From positions 1-38,967 of the forward strand of contig CACYXJ010000036.1 of NCBI GenBank assembly GCA_902778375.1: a DNA stretch of 38,967 bases, given 5' to 3'. Position 1 is the first letter of the stretch. Each line of letters opens with the position of its first letter. This stretch comes from an uncultured Erysipelotrichaceae bacterium (GTDB lineage: Bacteria; Bacillota_I; Bacilli_A; Erysipelotrichales; Erysipelotrichaceae). A program made the translations under genes and the position numbers. This document shows, piece by piece, positions 15,516-23,991 of this stretch. Under the pieces are notes generated by a model. The model was not told where the DNA came from, did no database searches, and saw only the letters and a program-made list of their open reading frames with translations.

Positions 15516-16811
15516 ATGGACGAAGGCAGTAGTCGAATATACTGGATATTTACCGTAATCATACTGATTTTACTGGCATTGTTTTTTGCGATGTGCGAGA
15601 CGGCATTTGCGTCGGTTTCCCGCAACCGCATGAAGACAATGGCGGATAAGGGTGACTCCAGGGCGAAGAAGGCTCTTCACGTACTGGATCACTTCGATAC
15701 GGCAATTACAACGATTCTGATCTGCACAAACATTGTTCATATTGCGGCAGCTTCTGTTGTTACAGTGAATGTTACACGGATCTGGGGCATCTCAGCCGTG
15801 ACGATATCGACGATCATTACCACGCTGGCAGTCTTCTTCTTCGGCGAAATGCTGCCGAAGAGCATTGCCCGCAAATACTGCGACAGTATCTCATTGAGTA
15901 CTGCCGGCATTTTGTCGTTGCTGATGACGGTGCTGAGTCCTGTCTCCTGGATCCTGACGAAGATCGGCAATGCCGCTGCTTCCCTTACAAAAGGAGACGG
16001 CGATGTTTCGGTGACGGAAGAGGAACTGTATGACATCATCGAGGATATGACGGAAGAGGGATCGCTGGACGAGGAACAGGGCGACCTGATTTCCAGTGCC
16101 CTGCAGTTTCAGGATGTCATTGTCGGCAGCGTGCTGACCAGCCGTGTCGACCTTGTGGCCATTGATGTAAACACACCGCAGGAGGAGATCCTCGACCTGA
16201 TCCGCCGCGAGAATCACAGCCGCATTCCGGTCTATGAAGGAACTGTCGATCATATCATCGGTATCCTGCAGATCCGTAAATATATCAAGGAATATCTGAA
16301 GAACGATAAGATCACGGATATCCGCAGTCTTCTGGACAAACCGTATTTTGTCTATCAGACGACTAAGATCGACGATCTGCTGAATCAGATGTCGAATGAA
16401 AAGATGAATATCGCCGTCGTACTCGATGAATACGGCGGAACGCTGGGTATCATTACCGTCGAGGATATCCTTGAGGAACTGGTCGGCGAGATCTGGGACG
16501 AGGACGACGATGCCCAGGAGAACATCATCGAACTGCCGGACGGCTCCTACAGCGTCAATGCTGACGATCTGGTGACGGATGTCCTGGACGAGCTGCATCT
16601 GGACTATAACGAGGAACAGGAAGAGGAAATCGAAAACAAGATCATGAGTGAACTTGCCTTCGAGGCTTTCTCCGAGATTCCCAAGGAAGGGGACAGCTTC
16701 CGCTTCATGAACATGCTGATCACGGTACAGATCATGCAGCAGAACAGAATCATCCGTCTGAAGGTCAGGGTACTGCCGGAAGAGGATGAAGAGGGAGGTG
16801 ATCAGAAATGA
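15516..16811 (+). CDS. CNNM/CorC (HlyC) family divalent-cation transporter, copy 1
   Basis: The 431-residue protein has the three parts of the family. An N-terminal CNNM membrane domain starts IILILLALFFAMCETAFASV and continues to about residue 150. A CBS pair (HSRIPVYEGTVDHIIGIL near 233, then IAVVLDEYGGTLGIITVEDILEELVGEIWDE near 293-323) follows. A C-terminal CorC_HlyC domain ends the protein. Family members export or regulate Mg2+ or Co2+ at the cytoplasmic membrane. GGAGAGTGAT precedes the ATG. Its stop overlaps the start of a second family member by 4 bases (ATGA), so the two are translationally coupled and may form a heterodimer. Confidence 0.93.
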   Translation: MDEGSSRIYWIFTVIILILLALFFAMCETAFASVSRNRMKTMADKGDSRAKKALHVLDHFDTAITTILICTNIVHIAAASVVTVNVTRIWGISAVTISTIITTLAVFFFGEMLPKSIARKYCDSISLSTAGILSLLMTVLSPVSWILTKIGNAAASLTKGDGDVSVTEEELYDIIEDMTEEGSLDEEQGDLISSALQFQDVIVGSVLTSRVDLVAIDVNTPQEEILDLIRRENHSRIPVYEGTVDHIIGILQIRKYIKEYLKNDKITDIRSLLDKPYFVYQTTKIDDLLNQMSNEKMNIAVVLDEYGGTLGIITVEDILEELVGEIWDEDDDAQENIIELPDGSYSVNADDLVTDVLDELHLDYNEEQEEEIENKIMSELAFEAFSEIPKEGDSFRFMNMLITVQIMQQNRIIRLKVRVLPEEDEEGGDQK

Positions 16812-18067
16812 GTGTATTTCATATCTGTCTGATTGCCATCGCTGTCCTGGTTGCCTGCTCGGCATTCTTCTCGGCCGCGGAAATGGCATTCTCTTCCGCC
16901 AACCGGATCCGTCTGGAAAATGCTGCCGAGGAAGGCGACAAGGCTGCTGAAAAAGCATTGTATATCACCGAACACTATGACGACGCGCTTTCCGCAATTC
17001 TTGTTGGAAACAACCTGGTCAATATCGCCGCATCCTCACTGGGATCGGTCGCTGTGATCCTTGCCATGGGTGAATCCTATACCTGGCTGTCGACACTGCT
17101 GATTACCATTGCAGTCATTATCTTCGGCGAAACGATTCCCAAGATCAGCGCCAAGCAGAATGCCACCAGATGCTCCATTGCGTTTGCGTCGGTTCTGCGG
17201 TTCCTGATGTATCTGTTCCGTCCGGTGACATGGGTCGTCGTCAAACTGGTCAACCTTCTGACAGCCAATATCAAAAGCGAAGAAGAAAACGATGACGATG
17301 CCGCGGTGGATGAACTGCATTCGATCATCGAGACGGCTGAAAACGAAGACGTCATCGACGAAGACAGCTCCGAGCTTGTAAGCAAGGCAATTGACTTCGC
17401 GGATGTTTCCGTGTCCGAAGTCATGACTGCCCGTGTCGATATCACGGCTGTCGACATCGATGATGACTGGGACGAGATCATGGAAACCCTGGTCTCTTCA
17501 CCGTATTCGAGAATTCCTGTCTATGAAGACAGCATCGACAACATTATCGGCATTCTTTCGCTGAACCACTTCCTCAAGCGGTGCATCGACAAGGAACCGT
17601 TCGATATCAGGGAACTGCTGATGCAGCCGTACTTCGTCTATAAGACAATGAAGCTTCCGGCAGTGCTGTCCACGCTGCGTGATTCCCAGCAGCATCTTGC
17701 CATTGTATCCGATGAATACGGCGGCACGATGGGCGTCGTTTCGATGGAGGATGTCCTGGAAGAACTGGTCGGCGAGATCTGGGATGAAACGGATATCGTC
17801 GAAGATGAACTGATCGAAGTCGACGAGAACACCTATGAACTGGACGGCGACACACCGGTCAGCGATCTGATGGAACTGATGAACTGGAGCGAAGACTCGT
17901 TCGACTTCGAAAGCGAAACGGTCGGCGGCTGGTGTATCGAAATGCTCGACGAATTCCCGGAAACAGGATCGTCATTTGAATATGGCAATGCTGAATTCCG
18001 TATCATCGATACTGATGAAAGAAGGGTGACGAGAGTCAGGATCACCAGAAAACCGGAAGAGAAGTGA
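16808..18067 (+). CDS. CNNM/CorC (HlyC) family divalent-cation transporter, copy 2
   Basis: The 419-residue paralogue of the preceding gene has the same plan: CNNM domain with SAFFSAAEMAFSSANRIRL near residues 19-37, CBS pair with SRIPVYEDSIDNIIGIL near 233 and IVSDEYGGTMGVVSMEDVLEELVGE near 299-323, and a CorC_HlyC tail ending near residue 415. It begins inside the stop of copy 1 (ATGA overlap). The two are clearly diverged, so the duplication is old. A terminator follows at once. Confidence 0.93.
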   Translation: MSVFHICLIAIAVLVACSAFFSAAEMAFSSANRIRLENAAEEGDKAAEKALYITEHYDDALSAILVGNNLVNIAASSLGSVAVILAMGESYTWLSTLLITIAVIIFGETIPKISAKQNATRCSIAFASVLRFLMYLFRPVTWVVVKLVNLLTANIKSEEENDDDAAVDELHSIIETAENEDVIDEDSSELVSKAIDFADVSVSEVMTARVDITAVDIDDDWDEIMETLVSSPYSRIPVYEDSIDNIIGILSLNHFLKRCIDKEPFDIRELLMQPYFVYKTMKLPAVLSTLRDSQQHLAIVSDEYGGTMGVVSMEDVLEELVGEIWDETDIVEDELIEVDENTYELDGDTPVSDLMELMNWSEDSFDFESETVGGWCIEMLDEFPETGSSFEYGNAEFRIIDTDERRVTRVRITRKPEEK

Positions 18068-18096
18068 AAATTACCGGGATTCCCGGTAATTTTTGT
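18067..18096 (+). terminator. Intrinsic terminator overlapping the copy 2 stop codon
   Basis: AAAATTACCGGG pairs with CCCGGTAATTTT (12 pairs, 3-base loop) and is followed by T. The stem begins on the last base of the stop codon. Confidence 0.88.
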
Positions 18097-18101
18097 ATAC
18101 T
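18096..18101 (+). promoter_or_regulatory. -10 box candidate for the NagZ-like gene
   Basis: TATACT lies directly after the preceding terminator and 23 bases before the ATG at 18125. Any -35 box would fall inside the terminator hairpin; no strong match is seen. Confidence 0.4.
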
Positions 18102-18124
18102 ATATGAATCACAGAGGAAAATGA

Positions 18125-20077
18125 ATGAAGGCTTTTCTGCGGAAAACTGTATATCTGTCCATGGCTGCGGTGCTGTCGGCATCGCTGCTTTCCTGCGGGA
18201 CAAAACAGGAATCCGTAAACCAAACCGCAGAACGTACGGCAGAAAATACTACGGAAAAACAACGTGTCGAGCTGCTGATCGAAGAAATGAGTCTGCAGGA
18301 AAAGGTGGAGCAGATGCTTCTTCCATCCTTCCGCTACGTCGAGTATGACGGCGAGGGAAACAGAGAATATCTGACCGAAATGAATGATCTGGTCAGGGAG
18401 GAAATCAGAAATCACAACTATGCCGGTGTCATTCTGTTTGCACCGAATATTGAAAGTGCCGGCCAGACAGTCACACTGATCCAGGAATTCAAGAAGGCAA
18501 ATGCGGAGGGAGACAATATTCCGTTACTAATCGCTGCCGATCAGGAAGGCGGCGCGGTACGGCGTATTCCCTTCGGCACATATCATATCGGCAACATGGG
18601 ACTTGCAGCGATCCACGATTCGAACGAGGTGCGCGCGGCAGCGAGACTGATTGGAGAAGAACTGGCTGCACTTGGCATCAATACCAACTTCGCTCCCGTC
18701 GTCGATGTCAATTCCGATCCTGCCAATCCGGTTATCGGTGTACGTTCCTTCAGCGATGATCCTTCGGTTGTCAGCATCAACGCAGCGGCTTATCTTGCCG
18801 GACTGAATGATGAGAATATCATCGGTGCTCTCAAGCATTTTCCCGGTCATGGCGATACCGATACCGATTCCCATACCGGAATGCCGCAGATCATGCTGAC
18901 ATATGAGGAAATGAAGGAAACCCACCTGAAACCGTTCCGGAATCTGGCCGGCGATGCCGATATCATCATGAGCGCACATATCCAGTTTCCATTGATTGAC
19001 GATACGGAATTCACTTCTTCCGACGGATCAACGGTATATCTGCCGGCAACACTGTCGAAAAAGATACTGACGGATATCCTGCGCGAAGACATGGGATATG
19101 AAGGGGTCATCTGTACCGATTCCCTGGCGATGGATGCAATCCGCGAGTATTACGATCCCTTTGAAGCAACAGTCATGGCGATCAATGCCGGTGCCGATAT
19201 TCTTCTGATTCCCATCCTGGAAGAGATGGAACCTGAGGATTACTGTGAAAGCCTCGATGATCTTGTAAAATACATCTGCAGCAAGGTTGAAAGCGGGGAA
19301 ATCAGCATCAGCAGGATCAACGAATCGGTCATTCGTATTCTGCAGCTGAAGGAAAAAAGGGGAATTCTCGATGATGTTCCGGCTGACGATATCGATGCCC
19401 TGATTCTGAATGCAGAGGAGACCGTCGGTTCGCAGCAGCATCACATTCAGGAATTCAACGCTGCCGAAAAGGCTGTGACGCTTCTGAAAAACGAAGATGA
19501 TGTCCTGCCGCTGTCTTCCGATACAAAGACCGTTGTTCTTGTTCCGTTTGAATCACAGATCAATTCCGTAGATTATGCCGAGGAATATCTCGAACATAAA
19601 GGTCTGCTGGAAGAGGGAAGCATCGAGGCGCTTTGCTACGGAACTGATCCGCCTGATGTCATCATTGACCGGATCGCGGAAGAGGAAGTAGATACGGTTG
19701 TCTATGTCACGTCAGTTTATGAGATCACAGATCTGTATGATTATGATCTGCTGCTGCCGGTGATCGGATATGCTGAAGATGCAGGAATCGATCAGATTGC
19801 CCTGAGCGCTTCGCTGCCGTATGATCTGAGCCTGTTCGATGACTCCGACGTACATATGGCCTGCTATCAGGCTTCCGGAATGCCGGATATACCTGTCTTT
19901 GACGGCAGGGAGAATGACGGCTACGGTGCGGGTATTCCCGCAGCGCTGGCTGTGATGTACAATGATGAAAGACCGCAGGGGAAACTGCCGGTCGATGTAC
20001 CGATTGTAGTATTTGATGACGGATACCGTTACAGCGATGAACTGATGTACCGGCGCGGTGACGGTATCGGTTACTGA
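18125..20077 (+). CDS. nagZ: Family 3 glycoside hydrolase lipoprotein, beta-N-acetylhexosaminidase (NagZ-like)
   Basis: The 650-residue protein starts with a lipoprotein signal (hydrophobic helix then LLSCG, lipidated Cys24). It has the N-terminal GH3 barrel with KHFPGHGDTDTDSHTG near residues 237-252, which is the NagZ Asp-His acid/base loop, and CTDSLAMDA near 330, which supplies the aspartate nucleophile. The C-terminal half is the extra domain found in Bacillus NagZ (YbbD, about 640 residues). It likely removes GlcNAc from muropeptides outside the membrane during cell-wall recycling. AGAGGAAAA precedes the ATG. The Mbeg1-like gene follows 13 bases after its stop. Confidence 0.9.
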   Translation: MKAFLRKTVYLSMAAVLSASLLSCGTKQESVNQTAERTAENTTEKQRVELLIEEMSLQEKVEQMLLPSFRYVEYDGEGNREYLTEMNDLVREEIRNHNYAGVILFAPNIESAGQTVTLIQEFKKANAEGDNIPLLIAADQEGGAVRRIPFGTYHIGNMGLAAIHDSNEVRAAARLIGEELAALGINTNFAPVVDVNSDPANPVIGVRSFSDDPSVVSINAAAYLAGLNDENIIGALKHFPGHGDTDTDSHTGMPQIMLTYEEMKETHLKPFRNLAGDADIIMSAHIQFPLIDDTEFTSSDGSTVYLPATLSKKILTDILREDMGYEGVICTDSLAMDAIREYYDPFEATVMAINAGADILLIPILEEMEPEDYCESLDDLVKYICSKVESGEISISRINESVIRILQLKEKRGILDDVPADDIDALILNAEETVGSQQHHIQEFNAAEKAVTLLKNEDDVLPLSSDTKTVVLVPFESQINSVDYAEEYLEHKGLLEEGSIEALCYGTDPPDVIIDRIAEEEVDTVVYVTSVYEITDLYDYDLLLPVIGYAEDAGIDQIALSASLPYDLSLFDDSDVHMACYQASGMPDIPVFDGRENDGYGAGIPAALAVMYNDERPQGKLPVDVPIVVFDDGYRYSDELMYRRGDGIGY

Positions 20078-20090
20078 TAAGGAGTGTTTT

Positions 20091-21239
20091 ATGGCAAACT
20101 TTCTGACATATCTTGACTGGCGCGGCGATCTGCTGTTTTCCCGCGATCCGGTCAATGAAATTGACCTGATGATCTTTGCGGAAATATCCTACGCCGATAT
20201 GGACGAACTGTTCGGTGATGACAGGGAACTGACACTGGCTGATATGACACAGCGCTATGTGGATGCCGGCATCAACCAGAGCAATCTGGTATACGATCCG
20301 AAGCCGCTGCTTCTGAAAGCGGCTGAGTGTGCCCGTTACAGAAATGTCCTGATCTGCAGGTATTTCAATCATGTCGATGCCGAAGCCGATACCCAGTTTT
20401 CCGCCTGCACGTTCCGTCTCAACAACAGGGAAACTGTCGTTGCCTACCGCGGTACCGATAATACCGTTGTCGGCTGGCGCGAGGATTTCAACTTTTCCTA
20501 TGAGCTTGAAACGATCTCGCAGAGCCTTGCCGTTCAGTATCTGAATCATACCGGCGGCGACAGGATCTGGGTCTGCGGCCATTCCAAAGGCGGCAATCTG
20601 GCGATGTACGCGGGCAGTTTCTGCACACCGGAAATCAAGGCGAAGATCGTCAACGTTTCTTCCTTCGACGGTCCCGGATTCCTTCCCGAGATTCTTGGAA
20701 AGGACGGATATAACGAGATCATGCCGAAGGCGAAACTGTATCTTCCCGATTCTTCCTTCTTCGGTCTGATCATGAACCAGAAAGCGGAACGTACGATCGT
20801 CCGCTCTTCCGAAATGGGCTTCAACCAGCACAACCCGTACAGCTGGAAGGTAAAACAGAACCATTTCGAGAAGACCAACCATCTGAGTGCGTTCTCCACA
20901 TATCTCGACGAAGTCATGGACAGCTGGATCAGTCAGCTTTCTCGGGAAGAAAGAAAGAACTTTATCGACAATGTCTTCAACGCCATCGAAGCGACCGGAA
21001 TCAATACCTTCAATGAAATGAGCAAGCGTAAATTCGAAACGATGAACGCCATCATCAAGGCACTATCGAAGACCGATTCCTCCGAGGTCAAGGGCATGGT
21101 GGACATTCTCGGAAAACTGGCCGGAACCGGCGGTTCTGTCCTGATCACCGATGTCAAGAATTTCCTCGGTCTCAACCGCGACAAGGAAGAAAAGAAGACA
21201 GACGAAGCGGCAGTGAAGGAAGAGGAAGAATCTGAATAG
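20091..21239 (+). CDS. Mbeg1-like (DUF2974) alpha/beta hydrolase
   Basis: The 382-residue protein has the lipase-like GHSKGG near residues 163-168, which contains the nucleophile serine, and FRLNNRETVVAYRGTDNT near 105-122 with the oxyanion-region pattern of the Mbeg1/DUF2974 family. An acidic low-complexity tail (KEEKKTDEAAVKEEEE) ends it. It is cytoplasmic by sequence and its substrate is unknown. The ATG at 20091 was chosen because TAAGGAG precedes it; the upstream frame overlaps nagZ. A terminator follows. Confidence 0.87.
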   Translation: MANFLTYLDWRGDLLFSRDPVNEIDLMIFAEISYADMDELFGDDRELTLADMTQRYVDAGINQSNLVYDPKPLLLKAAECARYRNVLICRYFNHVDAEADTQFSACTFRLNNRETVVAYRGTDNTVVGWREDFNFSYELETISQSLAVQYLNHTGGDRIWVCGHSKGGNLAMYAGSFCTPEIKAKIVNVSSFDGPGFLPEILGKDGYNEIMPKAKLYLPDSSFFGLIMNQKAERTIVRSSEMGFNQHNPYSWKVKQNHFEKTNHLSAFSTYLDEVMDSWISQLSREERKNFIDNVFNAIEATGINTFNEMSKRKFETMNAIIKALSKTDSSEVKGMVDILGKLAGTGGSVLITDVKNFLGLNRDKEEKKTDEAAVKEEEESE

Positions 21240-21245
21240 CAAGAA

Positions 21246-21297
21246 ACCCCCGGCAGTTTTCCTTTCGCCAGAAAGAGTGATGCCTGAGGGTTTTTCT
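21246..21297 (+). terminator. Intrinsic terminator after the Mbeg1-like gene
   Basis: ACCCCCGGCA pairs imperfectly with TGCCTGAGGGT and is followed by TTTTTC. The loop region is AT-rich. Confidence 0.7.
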
Positions 21298-21323
21298 TTG
21301 GCTTTAAATGAAACGATCTATTG

Positions 21324-21329
21324 TATAAT
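21324..21329 (+). promoter_or_regulatory. -10 box six bases before the recG start codon
   Basis: A perfect TATAAT ends 6 bases before the ATG at 21336, so transcription from it would start at or next to the start codon. No ribosome site lies between. A weak -35 (TTGGCT, 20-base spacing) is the best candidate. Confidence 0.5.
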
Positions 21330-21335
21330 TTTCAT

Positions 21336-23303
21336 ATGGATCTGAAAGAGAAACGGCTGAAACTGACAGGGCGGCGGATCGAGGCTTTGAACAGCCTGGG
21401 CATTTATGATACCGATGCGCTGTTTTCTTATTATCCGTACCGCTATGAAATCATGGAGGAGAAGCCGTTTTCCGGGTGGCAGATCAAGGACAAGGTGACT
21501 TTTGAGGCAGAAGTTGTTTCTTCCGTCAGGACATGGCGGCACGGAAAACTGACGACTACCAGTTTCGATGTCATGGCCTATGACAGAGTCCTGAAAGTCA
21601 CGATTTTCAACCGCCCCTGGGCAAGGAATCTTTCATTGAACCAGATCATTACCATACAGGGTGTCTACCAGGGGAAAAACAAGGTTACGGCAATGACCTA
21701 TGACACAAAGAAAATGAGCGAGCACGATGCTGTCACGCCTGTCTACAGCACCCGGGAAGGCATCCAGCAGAGAACGATCCGGGACAGCATCAGGAAAGTA
21801 TACGAAGAACTGCAGAATGAAATCCGCGACATCATCCCGGAAAGCCTGCATGACCGTTACCGTCTGCTGCGGCGGGCCGATGCATTGCGCCGTATCCACT
21901 TTCCGCAGGATAAACATGATATTGCCCTGGCATACAGGACATTGAAATACGAAGAATTCCTGGTCTATTTCACCAGCATTGCCCTGATGAAGAACGAGGA
22001 AAACCAGGGAATTTACAAGCAGCCGCGGATCATCGACATGAACAAGGTCGGTGAAGTTGTAAAGGCGCTTCCGTATGAGCTGACGAAGGATCAGAAAAGC
22101 GCGCTGCGGGATATTTTCAAAGACATGCAGGATACACGGATCATGTACCGGCTGATCCAGGGTGATGTCGGCTGCGGCAAGACAGCTGTCGCTGCCCTGG
22201 CCATGTACGGCGCCGTTCTGGCCGGTTTTCAGGCCGCTCTTCTGGCCCCGACGGAAATACTCGCCCGCCAGCATTTCGCCTCCCTGCAGGCAATTCTCGG
22301 CCATACAGGCATCAGCATGGCAGTTCTTTATTCCGGCATGACTTCATTTGAAAAGAAAACGATCCTGGAAGGTCTGGCAGACGGAACGATCGATATCGTT
22401 GCCGGCACCCATTCCCTGATCCAGGATGCGGTTGAATTTGCCAGTCTCGGACTGGTAGTAGCCGATGAGCAGCAGCGCTTCGGTGTCGAACAGCGAAGAA
22501 AACTGAAGGAGAAGGGGGATAAAGCAGATTTCCTGCTGATGTCGGCGACACCGATTCCCCGCACCCTGGCTTCCGCTTTCTATGGTGATATGGATATTTC
22601 GACGATCGAGACAATGCCGCCGGGCCGAAAGGATCCAATCACTGTCTATATCCATGAGAACAGTTTCCGTTCCGTTCTCGACGATGTGAACGCACTGCTT
22701 GCCGGAGGACATCAGCTGTATGTCATCTGTGCCGCGGTCGATGAAAACGAGGACTATGATGCCCGCAATGTCCATCAGATGAAAAAGAACCTGGCAAAGC
22801 TGTATCCGCAGTACCAGGTGGAATGCCTGCACGGCCGCATGGGCAGCGAGGAGAAACAGCAGATCATGAACCGCTTCGCGGCAAATGAAATACAGATCCT
22901 CGTTTCGACAACCGTTGTCGAAGTCGGTATGAACGTCGTCAATGCCACCGGCATGATCATCTATGACGCCGACCGTTTCGGACTCTCCCAGCTGCACCAG
23001 CTGCGCGGCCGCATTCAGCGCGGCAGTACACAGGGCAGATGCTGGCTGCTTTCCGACTCGCAGGACGGATTTGAAATCTCGTATGAAGATTTACGACTGC
23101 GCGGCCCGGGTGATATACTTGGGACTAGACAGAGCGGGGTTCCCGACTTTATTCTCGGCAATCTCGTCGAAGATACGGATATCATCAACCAGGCAAGAAA
23201 AGATGCCGGATTTATCGTGGAAAACCAGCAGAACGAAGACTTCTGGATCCTGCTGGATCATATCCGCGAGCGAAACCGGAACAGTGCCCTGTATGCAGAT
23301 TAG
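21336..23303 (+). CDS. recG: ATP-dependent DNA helicase RecG
   Basis: The 655-residue protein has the RecG plan: an N-terminal wedge/OB region (residues 1 to about 220), the helicase core with Walker A GDVGCGKT near 275, motif II DEQQRFG near 376, SATPIPRT near 401 and the arginine-rich QLHQLRGRIQRG near 551, then the TRG-like region with DLRLRGPGDILGTRQSG near 590. It remodels stalled forks and Holliday junctions. Motif II is usually DEQH; here it is DEQQ. The ATG at 21336 gives the normal family N-terminus, but it has no ribosome site and a TATAAT just before it. The rnc gene follows after 11 bases. Confidence 0.95.
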   Translation: MDLKEKRLKLTGRRIEALNSLGIYDTDALFSYYPYRYEIMEEKPFSGWQIKDKVTFEAEVVSSVRTWRHGKLTTTSFDVMAYDRVLKVTIFNRPWARNLSLNQIITIQGVYQGKNKVTAMTYDTKKMSEHDAVTPVYSTREGIQQRTIRDSIRKVYEELQNEIRDIIPESLHDRYRLLRRADALRRIHFPQDKHDIALAYRTLKYEEFLVYFTSIALMKNEENQGIYKQPRIIDMNKVGEVVKALPYELTKDQKSALRDIFKDMQDTRIMYRLIQGDVGCGKTAVAALAMYGAVLAGFQAALLAPTEILARQHFASLQAILGHTGISMAVLYSGMTSFEKKTILEGLADGTIDIVAGTHSLIQDAVEFASLGLVVADEQQRFGVEQRRKLKEKGDKADFLLMSATPIPRTLASAFYGDMDISTIETMPPGRKDPITVYIHENSFRSVLDDVNALLAGGHQLYVICAAVDENEDYDARNVHQMKKNLAKLYPQYQVECLHGRMGSEEKQQIMNRFAANEIQILVSTTVVEVGMNVVNATGMIIYDADRFGLSQLHQLRGRIQRGSTQGRCWLLSDSQDGFEISYEDLRLRGPGDILGTRQSGVPDFILGNLVEDTDIINQARKDAGFIVENQQNEDFWILLDHIRERNRNSALYAD

Positions 23304-23314
23304 GAGGGATCATA

Positions 23315-23986
23315 TTGGATATCATTGAATGGCTTGATAACAGAGGAATCAAGGTGAACGATCCCGACCTGATCAGGGAAGCGTTTATGCATTCCTCCTA
23401 TGCCAACGAACATCATGGCAAACACGATAATGAAAGACTGGAATTCATGGGCGATGCCGTCCTGCAGCTGTGGAGCACAAATGCCATCTTTCCCCTGAAT
23501 CTTTCGGAAGGGCAGATGACAAGACTGCGGGCCCAGCTGGTATGCGAACATGCCCTGGCGATCTACGGCCGCAAGCTGCATCTGAACGACTTCCTGCTGC
23601 TCGGCATGGGCGAAGAAAAAACCGGCGGCAGGGAAAAGGATGCCATCATCGCCGACATGTTCGAGGCATTCCTCGGCGCATTGTTTCTCGATCAGGGCTG
23701 GCCGGCAGTCGACAGTATCCTGAACGAAACACTGCTGACCTATCTGGATCATCCCGAGGATGTCGCCGAGATCGACTACAAGACAAGACTGCAGGAATAT
23801 GTGCAGGCGGATTCCCGCCGTACCGTACACTATGAGCTGGTCGATGAGACCGGACCGAGCAACGCACCCGAGTTCACCATGAACGCTGTCGTCGACGGCC
23901 TGATCATGGGAACCGGCAAAGGAAGCAGCAAGAAACAGGCGGAACAGAATGCCGCCCGGAATGCATTTGAGAAAATGGCGAGGTAA
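23315..23986 (+). CDS. rnc: Ribonuclease III
   Basis: The 223-residue protein has the RNase III signature NERLEFMGDAVL near residues 39-50 and the metal-binding DMFEAFLGALFLD near 113-125. A double-stranded RNA binding domain runs from about 152 to 222 (KTRLQEYVQ to GKGSSKKQAEQNAARNAF). It cleaves structured RNA and rRNA precursors. The start is TTG at 23315, supported by GGAGGG 7 bases upstream. In many Bacillota rnc lies beside acpP, smc or ftsY; here it lies between recG and galK. The galK start follows after 5 bases. Confidence 0.95.
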   Translation: MDIIEWLDNRGIKVNDPDLIREAFMHSSYANEHHGKHDNERLEFMGDAVLQLWSTNAIFPLNLSEGQMTRLRAQLVCEHALAIYGRKLHLNDFLLLGMGEEKTGGREKDAIIADMFEAFLGALFLDQGWPAVDSILNETLLTYLDHPEDVAEIDYKTRLQEYVQADSRRTVHYELVDETGPSNAPEFTMNAVVDGLIMGTGKGSSKKQAEQNAARNAFEKMAR

Positions 23987-23991
23987 AGAAA

